This document shows, piece after piece, positions 1-8,142 of a DNA stretch of 64,000 nucleotides. Made by a program: the position numbers and the translations under genes. The notes under the pieces are model-generated. The model was given only the letters and a program-made list of their open reading frames with translations, had not been told where the DNA came from and made no database searches. How positions within the stretch are numbered: position 1 is the first letter of the stretch; each line of letters starts with the position of its first letter. This DNA comes from Desulfobulbaceae bacterium (GTDB taxonomy: Bacteria; Desulfobacterota; Desulfobulbia; Desulfobulbales; Desulfurivibrionaceae): the NCBI GenBank assembly GCA_004332195.1, contig SJBG01000001.1, forward strand, positions 124,001 through 188,000, given 5' to 3'.

Positions 1-2
1 TG

Positions 3-872
3 ACCTCAATCATGCCTGGCTTGGCCTTAAAAATGAAACGTTATTTCGCTGCAGCCGAAAATCTGCACAAGCTGACTGAAGCCTCCAGATTTGTTTCCGA
101 ACTAGGCAATGTAACGCACAATAAGTACCAGCCGTATGTCGGTCAAGCAGCCTTTGCCCATAAAGGAGGAATCCACGTCAGTGCGGTTAAACGCAATCCC
201 CTGACTTACGAGCACATCGTGCCCGAACGGGTGGGCAATGTTCGCCGAATCCTGATTTCCGATCAGGCCGGACGCAGCAGCATCCTGCACAAGGCCAAGA
301 AATTCGGGATTGACCTGGCCAGTCATGATCCTTTGGTCAGTTCCATCTTGAAAAAACTCAAAGAGCTGGAAACTCAGGGCTTTCAGTACGAAGGGGCCGA
401 TGCCTCTTTTGAGCTGCTGATGCGCAAAGCCCTGGGCACCCGTAAGGAATATTTTCGGTTGCTGAGTTTTCGGGTAATCAGCCAGAAGGAGACTGCCGGT
501 AACGGGTCCGAGGGAAAAATCATGGAAGAGGCCACCATCCGTCTGGAGGTGGGTGGGGAAGTAGTGCATGTCGCCGCTCTGGGCAACGGCCCGGTCAACG
601 CCTTGGACAACGCCCTGCGTAAGGCCCTGAACGATTTCTACCCGCAACTGACGACTATGGAACTCCAGGATTACAAGGTGCGGGTTCTGGCCAGCGAGCA
701 CGGAACCGGGGCCATGGTTCGGGTTCTGATCGAATCCCGCGACGAAACTTCCACCTGGGGGACGGTCGGAGTTTCCCACGACATTATCGATGCCAGTTGG
801 CAGGCTCTGGTGGACAGTATTACCTACAAGCTGATACAAGATGAGCGGTCTCACCAGAGCGACAGGCAATAA
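3..872 (+). CDS. cimA: Citramalate synthase-like enzyme, C-terminal part (cut by window start)
   Basis: The open frame enters from the left edge, so the N-terminal catalytic TIM barrel start is missing. The visible part holds the end of the HMGL-like barrel (motif FAHKGGIHVSAV), the linker, and a C-terminal LeuA-type allosteric domain with GNGPVNALDNALRKAL. In this family the enzyme condenses acetyl-CoA with pyruvate (citramalate, a route to isoleucine) or with 2-oxoisovalerate (leucine). The GNGPVNALD-type regulatory domain and ~290-residue tail fit the CimA/LeuA2 branch best. Its last 32 bases overlap the longer possible start of the next gene. Confidence 0.85.
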   Translation, partial: TSIMPGLALKMKRYFAAAENLHKLTEASRFVSELGNVTHNKYQPYVGQAAFAHKGGIHVSAVKRNPLTYEHIVPERVGNVRRILISDQAGRSSILHKAKKFGIDLASHDPLVSSILKKLKELETQGFQYEGADASFELLMRKALGTRKEYFRLLSFRVISQKETAGNGSEGKIMEEATIRLEVGGEVVHVAALGNGPVNALDNALRKALNDFYPQLTTMELQDYKVRVLASEHGTGAMVRVLIESRDETSTWGTVGVSHDIIDASWQALVDSITYKLIQDERSHQSDRQ

Positions 873-972
873 AACGGGGAGCAACGAGTTTTTGCCGGAG
901 GTCCAGTTGGATGTTCAACCGGAAGGTTCAGAGGTTCAGCTAAAAGTTCAGCAGGCGAAAGAGGAAACCACG

Positions 973-1425
973 ATGGCGCCCGAGCTTGCAACCGTGCTGC
1001 TGGTTATGGCCCTTGGCTTTGGCTTGTGGTTGTACGCGGTGCTGCCGGGGAATTTCAGCGCGACCTCAACATCGCCTGGTACTCCGCTTGCTCAGTATCG
1101 CTGGCTGGCCGAGCCCGGCCAACCAGCCGGGATTTATCGTATTTCATCGCCCACCAAGCAGATTCTCGGCGATAATTGGATCGATGATTGGACCAGGGAA
1201 GGCCCCCCACATCTGGCTGTTTTCAGCCTCGACCCCCTCCCGCTAAATCGGGTTGACGCCCAAACCCTGACCCTACTGCCCGGCATCGGTCCGGCGTTAG
1301 CCCGCCGCATTATCCAATATCGCGAAAATCACGGCCCTTTTAGCAGCAGTGAAGAACTGATTCGGGTTCACGGCATCGGCCCCAAAACCATGGAGCGTAT
1401 CCGGTCGCTGGTGACAATCGATTAG
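973..1425 (+). CDS. ComEA-like helix-hairpin-helix DNA-binding membrane protein
   Basis: About 150 residues: an N-terminal membrane segment (VLLVMALGFGLWLYAVL) and a C-terminal tandem HhH domain containing LPGIGPALARRI and VHGIGPKTMERI. This is the ComEA-type fold that binds DNA without sequence preference, usually on the outer face of the inner membrane during DNA uptake. An in-frame ATG at 841 exists, but the ATG at 973 has a good ribosome site (AAAGAGGA) eight bases upstream, so I chose it. No other competence gene is adjacent; the type IV pilus genes start ~11 kb away, and a link to uptake is inference. Confidence 0.75.
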   Translation: MAPELATVLLVMALGFGLWLYAVLPGNFSATSTSPGTPLAQYRWLAEPGQPAGIYRISSPTKQILGDNWIDDWTREGPPHLAVFSLDPLPLNRVDAQTLTLLPGIGPALARRIIQYRENHGPFSSSEELIRVHGIGPKTMERIRSLVTID

Positions 1426-1437
1426 GCCTTGGTTCCG

Positions 1438-2085
1438 TTATCCTCGTTGTTGGACCAGTTCCGCCATATTGCGACGAACCTCCGCGTATTCCTCGGCGGA
1501 AAGTCCGGCGCCCAAGCCGACAATTTTCGCCATTGAGCTGGTGAGGAAATCACCGGGACCGTGAGCGTCGGCATTGATCACCAGGCGCGCTCCCGTCTGT
1601 CGGGCCAGGGAGGCGACATGGCCGTTGGTCAGGGAGTGTCCTTTGCGGCCGGAAAGCTCGAGAAAAACCCCCGACGCCGCAGCCAGTTCCGCATCTTCAC
1701 GACTGAGCAATCCAGGGTGGGCGAGAATATCGACTCCGGCAGCGATGGCGGCCCGGTTGGTGCCCGGCTCCACCGGCTCCACTACGGTTTCTCCGTGACC
1801 AACCACGATTTGTGCCCCCAGTTCCCGGGCTTGGGCGGTAAGTTCGGCAAAAAGAGCGACCGGCACATGAGTCAGTTCAATACCGGCGAGCAGCCGGGTA
1901 GGGGAGTGGGGGTTTAGTTGGGCGGCCACCCGTACTATCCTGGGGATAATGAAATCCAGATTAGAGCCATCGGCATGGTCGGTAATGGCCACGGCGGTAT
2001 AACCAAGCGCCGCCACGCGTCGCAAATGCTCTGCCGGCACTAATGCCCCATCGCTGAACAAACAATGGGTATGCAAATCAATCAT
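1438..2085 (-). CDS. PHP-domain phosphoesterase (histidinol phosphatase type)
   Basis: 215 residues with the metal-binding motifs of the PHP family: MIDLHTHCLFSDG at the N-terminus, ITDHADGSN, VVGHGET, DILAHPG and NADAHGPGD. These histidines and aspartates would hold a di- or trinuclear metal site for phosphoester hydrolysis. The ATG at 2085 overlaps the miaB stop as TGATG and has GGAG upstream, so longer frames reaching into miaB are unlikely. Substrate cannot be told from sequence; histidinol phosphate, a nucleotide or a trinucleotide are possible. Confidence 0.8.
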   Translation of the reverse strand: MIDLHTHCLFSDGALVPAEHLRRVAALGYTAVAITDHADGSNLDFIIPRIVRVAAQLNPHSPTRLLAGIELTHVPVALFAELTAQARELGAQIVVGHGETVVEPVEPGTNRAAIAAGVDILAHPGLLSREDAELAAASGVFLELSGRKGHSLTNGHVASLARQTGARLVINADAHGPGDFLTSSMAKIVGLGAGLSAEEYAEVRRNMAELVQQRG

Positions 2086-3461
2086 CAGGTTTTCTCCGTC
2101 ATACTTTGATGAATCAATTGACCGCGGAAGCTGTGGCGGCAAACTTCTTCCAGGCGAACTAGCAGTTGTTGGCCGGGGGTGAGGGGATGGTCGCAAACGA
2201 AGTTGACGATCTGGTTGGTGGTGGTGCGACCGCTCCATTGCTCTTCGGCGTTTTTGTTTCGACTCTCTACCATTACCTCCTGCGTGGTCCCAACCAGGGA
2301 GACCCTGATCTCCCGGCTGATTTCTTCCAGACGGGACTGCAGACGGGCCAGTCGTTCGCTCTTGATCCGTTCGGGCACCTGGTCGGCAAAACTGGTGGCG
2401 ACGGCATTAGGGCGATCAGAGTATTTAAACGAAAAAGCAGAATCATAGCGGACAAAGTTAACAAGATTCATAGTCTCTTCGAAGTCTTCGTTGGACTCGC
2501 CGGGAAAGCCAACGATAATATCGGTGGTGATGGCGATACCTGGTCGCACTCGGCGCAGCTCAGCTACTTTGGTCAGATAATCGGCCTTGGTGTACTTGCG
2601 GTTCATCTTAGCCAGAATCCGGTCGGATCCGGATTGCACCGGGAGATGAAAGTGGGGGCAAAGATGGTCGATTTCGCCAAAACAGCGCACCAGTTCCGGT
2701 GAAAGATCCTTGGGATGGGAAGTGGTAAAGCGCAGTCGACTGATACCTTGCAACGTTGCTATCGTTCGCAGCAAGGTCGGAAAATCGCTGACCGGAAAAT
2801 TTTCGTCTTTTCCCCCGACTTGGTTCAGGCCTCTATAGGAGTTAACGTTTTGGCCCAGCAGGATGATCTCCCGAACCCCGTGGGCGGCCAGATGGCGGAT
2901 TTCATCAATGATATCCTGGGGTTTACGGCTGATTTCCCGTCCTCTGGTGTGAGGGACCACACAGTAAGCGCAAAAATTATTACACCCCTGCATGATGGTG
3001 ACAAAGCGTCGGTGAGACCCCTTGCCAGCCGTTTTAGGTAAAAATGGGGGGATGACAAAATCCCCCCGCAGCTCGACGGCCGGGGCCTGGATCGCTCGCC
3101 TTTGGGCGGCCCGCACCAATTCGGGCAGCCGGTAAATGTTTTGCGGGCCAACCACCAGATCAAGGTGCGGCATTCTTTTAAGCAAGTTTTCGCCATCGAG
3201 TTGGGCCACGCAGCCCGTTACCGCGATTATCATCTCGGGCCGCAGATCTTTGATGGCTCGATAACCGCCCAGCAAGCTGTAGGCCTTCTGGGCTGCCTTG
3301 CCCCGGATACCACAGGTATTGACCACAATACAATCGGCCTCTTCAGGCCGGGAAGTCTCTCGATAAGATGCCTCCCCCATGAGTTGAACCATAATTTCAG
3401 AGTCCCGCTCATTCATCTGGCAGCCAAAGGTTTTAATGTAGATAGCTTTAGTTTTAGTCAT
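2085..3461 (-). CDS. miaB: tRNA-2-methylthio-N6-dimethylallyladenosine synthase
   Basis: 458 residues, the normal MiaB length. Order of domains: UPF0004 methylthiotransferase domain (starting KAIYIKTFGCQMNERDSE, with three further conserved cysteines), radical-SAM domain with the CxxxCxxC cluster in GCNNFCAYCVVPHTRGRE, and a C-terminal TRAM domain. The enzyme adds the methylthio group to i6A37 of tRNAs reading UNN codons. MiaA, which makes its i6A substrate, is encoded 4.7 kb upstream on the same strand (8139-9116). The stop overlaps the start of the PHP gene by one base, so the two are probably translated together. Confidence 0.96.
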   Translation of the reverse strand: MTKTKAIYIKTFGCQMNERDSEIMVQLMGEASYRETSRPEEADCIVVNTCGIRGKAAQKAYSLLGGYRAIKDLRPEMIIAVTGCVAQLDGENLLKRMPHLDLVVGPQNIYRLPELVRAAQRRAIQAPAVELRGDFVIPPFLPKTAGKGSHRRFVTIMQGCNNFCAYCVVPHTRGREISRKPQDIIDEIRHLAAHGVREIILLGQNVNSYRGLNQVGGKDENFPVSDFPTLLRTIATLQGISRLRFTTSHPKDLSPELVRCFGEIDHLCPHFHLPVQSGSDRILAKMNRKYTKADYLTKVAELRRVRPGIAITTDIIVGFPGESNEDFEETMNLVNFVRYDSAFSFKYSDRPNAVATSFADQVPERIKSERLARLQSRLEEISREIRVSLVGTTQEVMVESRNKNAEEQWSGRTTTNQIVNFVCDHPLTPGQQLLVRLEEVCRHSFRGQLIHQSMTEKT

Positions 3462-3503
3462 CTTTTAACTAAATTGTCAGGTATTATCCGTATTTTACTG
3501 TAT

Positions 3504-3752
3504 TTATGTGTTTTCTGGTTCAGCATGAGGAGCCGGGCGAACTACCAGTTGCCAGGGTAGGGCGGCCAGCAGTTCATCAACTTCGCTTGTAAGCTCCCGG
3601 GGGTAAAGCAGTTTCACCAACCCCTGTTTGTTGTCCAAAGTGGTGAGGATAGCCAAATTGTCGTAGGCTTCCAGAATAAAACGAAAAAAACCGATCTGTT
3701 CCGGGATAATGATCAAGGTTCGCGCGGCCAATTTCAGCATTTTAACATTCAA
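3504..3752 (-). CDS. Small DUF4911-like protein
   Basis: 82 residues, no membrane segment. The sequence (FRFILEAYDNLAILTTLD, then GLVKLLYP and a run of hydrophobic/acidic residues ELLAALPW) resembles the DUF4911 family of short proteins common in former Deltaproteobacteria. GGAG lies five bases before the ATG. It lies 18 bp after purB and 42 bp before miaB on the same strand, so it is probably in their operon. No function is known; the family name is from memory and not searched. Confidence 0.6.
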   Translation of the reverse strand: MNVKMLKLAARTLIIIPEQIGFFRFILEAYDNLAILTTLDNKQGLVKLLYPRELTSEVDELLAALPWQLVVRPAPHAEPENT

Positions 3753-3770
3753 TCTCCAGCTTAGCTTAAC

Positions 3771-5222
3771 CTAGACCTGAAGGTTGCTCTCCACTTCCTC
3801 TTCCTTGAGCAGCTCACGATAACCAGCCAGGCGTGGCTCCACTTCTTCGATCAGAAATTCTTCGGTCTGGGCCTCGGCTCGACCGGCAAACTCGGCGGGG
3901 TCGGCCACCATGGCTTTTAGTTCGGCCAGGGAAAAACCCATGGCCGGGTCCGCGGCCAATCGGATCAGCAGGTCGTTGTCGGCCGCTTCCTCCTTGACCT
4001 TTTTACCCGCCGCAACTGAATGAATCTTGATAATCTCGTGCATTTTCTGGCGGCTGGCCCCTTGGCGCACCGCAACCATCAGAATTTTTTCAGTGGCCAT
4101 GAAGGGTAGTTCCTGGTGCAAATGTTTTGCTATTTGTTGCGGATAAACAACCATATCAGAGGTAATGTTCATATACAACCTGAGAATAGCATCGGTCAGC
4201 AGAAAGGCTTGAGGAATATCCATGCGACGAATGGCGGAATCGTCCAGACTTCGCTCAAGCCACTGATTGGCGTAAGTGGCATAGAAATTCGGCACCAGAC
4301 CCATCAATTTGCGGGCCAGACCGGTCATTCTCTCCGAGCGCATAGGGTTGCGCTTATAAGCCATGGCCGAACTTCCCACCTGGTTTGACGCGAAAGGTTC
4401 CTCTTGGACCTTGAGGTTGGACAGCAGGCGGAGATCAACGGCAAATTTATGGGCTGAGGCTCCAATTCCGGCCAACACCTCGGAGATTTTCACATCCAAT
4501 TTGCGCGTATAGGTTTGGCTGGTAATCGGAAAAACTTTGGAAAAACCAAGCTTTAGTGCGACAAGTTCATCCAATTGTCGAACTTTTTGCTGATCTCCCT
4601 GAAAAAGTTCAAGAAAGGTGGCCTGGGTGCCCACCGTGCCTTTGACCCCTCGGGCCTTAATCTGCCCCTCCAGCCATTCGATAGCCTCGAGATCCATCAT
4701 TAGATCTTGAAGATAGAGGGTGTGCCGTTTGCCCACCGTGGTCGGCTGGGCCGGTTGATAATGAGTATAGCCCAGGGTGACCAACGCCTTGTGTTTACGA
4801 CAAAAATTCGCGAGATTGGCCATAACGTTGAGCAGGGCCTTTTTGACCAGGGTCAGGGCCTGTTTTTGCAGGAGCAGATCGGTATTGCAGCCAACAAACT
4901 GGGAGGTGGCGCCCAAATGAATAATAGGTTCGGCGGTGGGGCATTGCTGGCCGTAAGCATAAACATGGGCCATGACATCGTGGCGTATTTCCTTTTCTTT
5001 TTGGGCGGCCAGCTCAAAGTTGATATCAGTGGCATGAGCTTTAAGCTCAGCGATCATCTCCTTGGTAACCAGATTGTTCAAGCCCAGTTCATGTTGAGCC
5101 TCAGCCAGGGCGATCCAGCAGCGCCGCCAGGTGGTGAACTTGCCGTGTTCGGAAAAAACAGCCTGCATTTCCGGGCTGGTATATCGGCTTACCAGCGGTT
5201 CCTGATAAATTTCACGATTCAT
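3771..5222 (-). CDS. purB: Adenylosuccinate lyase
   Basis: 483 residues with the fumarase/aspartase superfamily signature SSAMAYKRNPMRSER (residues ~290-305, the flexible catalytic loop) and GYTHYQPAQPTTVGKR with the catalytic histidine region. It cleaves adenylosuccinate to AMP and SAICAR to AICAR in purine synthesis. Length is nearer the ~480-residue type than the ~430-residue Bacillus type. GGAG stands upstream of the start ATG. First gene of a minus-strand run purB, DUF4911-like, miaB, PHP. Confidence 0.95.
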   Translation of the reverse strand: MNREIYQEPLVSRYTSPEMQAVFSEHGKFTTWRRCWIALAEAQHELGLNNLVTKEMIAELKAHATDINFELAAQKEKEIRHDVMAHVYAYGQQCPTAEPIIHLGATSQFVGCNTDLLLQKQALTLVKKALLNVMANLANFCRKHKALVTLGYTHYQPAQPTTVGKRHTLYLQDLMMDLEAIEWLEGQIKARGVKGTVGTQATFLELFQGDQQKVRQLDELVALKLGFSKVFPITSQTYTRKLDVKISEVLAGIGASAHKFAVDLRLLSNLKVQEEPFASNQVGSSAMAYKRNPMRSERMTGLARKLMGLVPNFYATYANQWLERSLDDSAIRRMDIPQAFLLTDAILRLYMNITSDMVVYPQQIAKHLHQELPFMATEKILMVAVRQGASRQKMHEIIKIHSVAAGKKVKEEAADNDLLIRLAADPAMGFSLAELKAMVADPAEFAGRAEAQTEEFLIEEVEPRLAGYRELLKEEEVESNLQV

Positions 5223-5329
5223 TCAGTGTCTCCACTTTAGTGGTTAGCAGGTTGAGCGATTATCATTATATTTACCGGAATTTCAGCAAAATTGCTTGCC
5301 CAAGATGCCGGCTGAGTTGTTTCTTCGCC

Positions 5330-5361
5330 GTTTATCAATGTCGCAGTTTATCAATGTCGCA
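5330..5361. repeat. Perfect 16-bp tandem repeat upstream of purB
   Basis: The unit GTTTATCAATGTCGCA occurs twice head to tail in the 255-bp gap between recJ and purB. The gap is otherwise AT-rich and holds the purB promoter region; no clear -10/-35 pair was picked out. It could be a two-site operator or simply another of the tandem duplications seen throughout this window. Confidence 0.6.
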
Positions 5362-5477
5362 TAAGGTATATTATGTTTAGTAATAAAAATAACGCAAAAA
5401 CAATCTGTTATTATTGTGGGGCGACCGAGAGTGAAAACACCTCTTCCGTCAACCTGGGTGAAAACTTAGCTAAAAAT

Positions 5478-7466
5478 TTAAGGGATTTTTTGAATTGATT
5501 GCGCTTGCAGTTGCCAGGAAACCTGACCTTGATAGATGTTGCGCCGGAGCACAAAAACCATCTCCACCGCTTCTTGGGTAAAATCAATTTCTTGGATGAA
5601 GTTAATTGTTTTGGTGAAAGCGCTTTGCTGATTGGCTTGGCGCTTAACCTGGCATTCAGCTTGGTGTTCAGCTTGGTGTTCAGCTTGGTGTTCAGCTTGG
5701 TGTTCAGCTTGGTGTTCAGCTTGGCACTTGTCATCTAGGCGCTCAACCTGGCGTCCAGTTTGACGTTCAGTCTGACGTTCACCAAAACCGAAGGCAATCC
5801 CGGGAATCGCGATTTCCGGTTGCTGCCAGCGAAAACGCAGATGGTTGCGACCAACCGTGGCGGCTTGATGCAGCATTCCCCGTACTTTAAAAAGCGGCTC
5901 CGGATTGTCCGGCCCGAATGGCTCCAGCAAGTGATAGCTGGCCGTAATGCCGGGATCTATGCGTCCAGCGGGGAAAATCCAATCAATTGTAGTGGCCGCC
6001 GGCTTCAAGGTAGCCAGGCGTCGTCCCGTTTCCAGCTCAAGCAGTTGGCTGAAAGCCGGCAGGTTGACCTCTTCCAGGCTTAACCCCAGGGCTGCCCCAT
6101 GGCCGCCATAGCCGGTCAGGGGGGCCCGGCAGGCCTCAACCGCGGCCAGCAGATCCAGGCCCTCGATGCTTCGACCCGAACCTTTGAGGATTTTTTCCAC
6201 GCGACTCAGCAGAATTACCGGTCGCTTAAAGTCCCGCGTCAGCCTGGTGGCGGCAATCCCCAGAACCCCCGAATGCCAGTGATCATCGGCAAAGATCAGA
6301 ATACTGGGCATTTGCGGGTATTCAGTGGCCCGTTGCCTGGCCTCCTGGTAGACCATATCGCTCAACTTGCGCCGCCAACGATTAAGCTGTTCCAATTCCG
6401 CGGCCAGGGCCAGGGCCTCAGGCGGATCATCACTGATCAACAAGCGAAAGGCGATTTCCGGGGTCCCTACCCGCCCGGCCGCATTGAGCCTTGGCGCCAA
6501 CGCAAAGGAGATATCCGCGGCGTAAAGGGGGCGATTATTCTCGCTTTTGGTATTGTTGTCAGCCGCCCCGGTATTGTTGGTCATAATTCCGCCGATTTTG
6601 GCCAAAGCCTTCAATCCCGGTCGCTTCCCCGCCGATAAAACCTCTAGTCCGGCTCGCACCAAAATTCGATTGGCGCCCCGCAACGAAACCATGTCCGCCA
6701 CCGTCCCCAGGGCCACCAGATCAAGATATTCCTTGAGGTTGGGGGGTGGGGTGTCGGGGGACCAGAAGCCCTGCTTCAGCAGATACCGCCGTAAACCCAT
6801 CAGCAGGTAAAAGGCCACCCCGACTCCGGCCAAGTTTTTACAGGGAAATAGGCAACCGGCCTGCCGGGGATTGATGATCACGGCCGCCGGCGGCAGGCGT
6901 AGCGCGGGCTGGTGGTGATCGGTGACGATCACCGTAAAGCCCAGTTGGTTGGCGTCGACAATGGCCGCATGGTCGCTGATTCCGCAATCCACGGTAATCA
7001 GCAGGGGGCGGGCTGTCGCGGCCAGTTGTGATCGCAAATCAGCCAACAGGTGGGTATGCACCCCGTAACCGTCTTTGAGACGATGGGGCAACAGGTAACG
7101 CAGTTGTCGGTGGCCCAGGCTTTTGAGAAAAAGATAAAGCATGGCCCCGGCGCTAAGTCCGTCCACATCGTAGTCGGCATAAATCACGATTGGTTGATGA
7201 CTGCTGAGGGCTTCCCCTACCAGCTCAACGGCTCTCGTCATCCCCAGCAACAAATCAGGGTCCGGCAGATCAGTCAAAGAAGGTCGCAAAAAGGCTTTAA
7301 TCCGGTCGGCATCGCCGAGATTGCGACGCAGCAAAACTGCCACCAGAGCCTCGGGTAGACCAAAACGAGTAGCCAGTCGGCGGCCGTTATCCCGGCCATG
7401 GCCGCTCGCCCTCTGGCCGCTCACCCTCCCCTCTTGCTCTTGGTTTTTTATTGGGGCTACGTGCAT
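5478..7466 (-). CDS. recJ: Single-stranded-DNA-specific exonuclease RecJ
   Basis: 662 residues. DHH-family motifs: YADYDVDGLSAGAM (~res 95), TVDCGISDH, VTDHHQP (motif III) and C-terminal DHHA1 motif GYGGHGAALGLSL. RecJ degrades single-stranded DNA 5' to 3' in recombination and mismatch repair. The odd part is near the C-terminus (~res 580-625), where the OB-fold region carries an AEHQ repeat encoded by 12-bp DNA repeats, preceded by a QTERQTGRQ-like stretch; this is not a normal RecJ element. No good ribosome site is visible at 7466. It follows pgsA after 26 bp. Confidence 0.93.
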   Translation of the reverse strand: MHVAPIKNQEQEGRVSGQRASGHGRDNGRRLATRFGLPEALVAVLLRRNLGDADRIKAFLRPSLTDLPDPDLLLGMTRAVELVGEALSSHQPIVIYADYDVDGLSAGAMLYLFLKSLGHRQLRYLLPHRLKDGYGVHTHLLADLRSQLAATARPLLITVDCGISDHAAIVDANQLGFTVIVTDHHQPALRLPPAAVIINPRQAGCLFPCKNLAGVGVAFYLLMGLRRYLLKQGFWSPDTPPPNLKEYLDLVALGTVADMVSLRGANRILVRAGLEVLSAGKRPGLKALAKIGGIMTNNTGAADNNTKSENNRPLYAADISFALAPRLNAAGRVGTPEIAFRLLISDDPPEALALAAELEQLNRWRRKLSDMVYQEARQRATEYPQMPSILIFADDHWHSGVLGIAATRLTRDFKRPVILLSRVEKILKGSGRSIEGLDLLAAVEACRAPLTGYGGHGAALGLSLEEVNLPAFSQLLELETGRRLATLKPAATTIDWIFPAGRIDPGITASYHLLEPFGPDNPEPLFKVRGMLHQAATVGRNHLRFRWQQPEIAIPGIAFGFGERQTERQTGRQVERLDDKCQAEHQAEHQAEHQAEHQAEHQAECQVKRQANQQSAFTKTINFIQEIDFTQEAVEMVFVLRRNIYQGQVSWQLQAQSIQKIP
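5655..5726. repeat. 12-bp tandem repeat inside recJ (six units)
   Basis: The plus-strand unit TTCAGCTTGGTG is repeated five times perfectly followed by one variant unit. Read on the minus strand it encodes AEHQ repeats, so unit loss or gain keeps the recJ frame. The repeat lies in a part of RecJ expected to be the OB fold or the linker after it. Confidence 0.95.
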
Positions 7467-7492
7467 TAAGTATGTCTCATAATAGATTGTTT

Positions 7493-8077
7493 TTACGATA
7501 CTTTATCGCAATGTTCACCGCAACTCTCACCACCACGCTTATCGCGATGTTCACCGCCCATAACCCGCAAGCCGACAACCAGGTAGTGGGCAAGGGAAAG
7601 CATGGTCAGCAAGACGGTGGCCATGATCAGATAATTCTGCAGCAAGAACAGAGCCGGCAGATAGTTAACGCTGAGAAAACCGGCCACCGTGAGCAACTGC
7701 GATACGGTGGTCAACTTGCCGGTGTAAGTCGGTTTAATCTGTACCGGGCGGCCGCTGAGCAGCAGGATGGCAACCCCGGTGACAATAATCAGGTCGCGGC
7801 TGATCACCAGGACGGTGAGCCACAGGGGAATAATCCCGATCGCGGTCAAGATACTAAAGGCGGTGATCAGTAGAGACTTGTCGGCGACAGGATCAAGAAT
7901 GGCCCCCAGGCGGGTTTGCTGGTTAAGCAGGCGAGCGAAAAACCCATCCAGGGCATCGCTAAGCCCCGCGATAATCAAAACCACCAGGGCGTAGCCAAGT
8001 TGACGGTCCAGCAGTAAAACCGCCAGCAATGGCACCAGCAGAATGCGGAAAATGGAGATCAAGTTGGGAATGTTCAT
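7493..8077 (-). CDS. pgsA: CDP-diacylglycerol-glycerol-3-phosphate 3-phosphatidyltransferase
   Basis: 194 residues, a multi-pass membrane protein with the CDP-alcohol phosphatidyltransferase motif spread as DALDGFFAR...G..LDPVADK (res ~40-66). It makes phosphatidylglycerophosphate, the committed step to phosphatidylglycerol and cardiolipin. The C-terminal ~20 residues (rich in GGE, RDKR, GEHCD) are encoded by an imperfect 20-bp direct repeat and look like a late extension. The ATG overlaps the stop of a 22-codon upstream ORF as ATGA, see the next entry. Confidence 0.92.
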   Translation of the reverse strand: MNIPNLISIFRILLVPLLAVLLLDRQLGYALVVLIIAGLSDALDGFFARLLNQQTRLGAILDPVADKSLLITAFSILTAIGIIPLWLTVLVISRDLIIVTGVAILLLSGRPVQIKPTYTGKLTTVSQLLTVAGFLSVNYLPALFLLQNYLIMATVLLTMLSLAHYLVVGLRVMGGEHRDKRGGESCGEHCDKVS

Positions 8078-8142
8078 AGCTTTTGGTTAAGCAAACTGGG
8101 AATACTTATGGTTTTTGGCCAAGCAGTCTGGGGAGTATTCAT
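8074..8142 (-). CDS. 22-codon leader ORF between miaA and pgsA
   Basis: The ATG overlaps the miaA stop (ATGA) and the TGA overlaps the pgsA start (ATGA), so three reading frames are stitched by the same four-base junction. The peptide starts MNTPQTAWPK and ends SLLNQKL, matching the MiaA end (LLLEQKL) and echoing the PgsA start (MNIP). This indicates it arose by duplication of the miaA/pgsA junction. A ~32-bp unit can be seen about three times between 8070 and 8163. It may only pass ribosomes on to pgsA; no peptide function is suggested. Confidence 0.55.
   Translation of the reverse strand: MNTPQTAWPKTISIPSLLNQKL

Noticed and set aside
102-884. Minus-strand frame across cimA
   Set aside because: Shadow of a well-supported gene; no family motif and no ribosome site.
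841-972. Longer N-terminus of the ComEA-like protein
   Set aside because: The ATG at 841 overlaps cimA and has no ribosome site; the 44 extra residues are low-complexity and precede the membrane helix.
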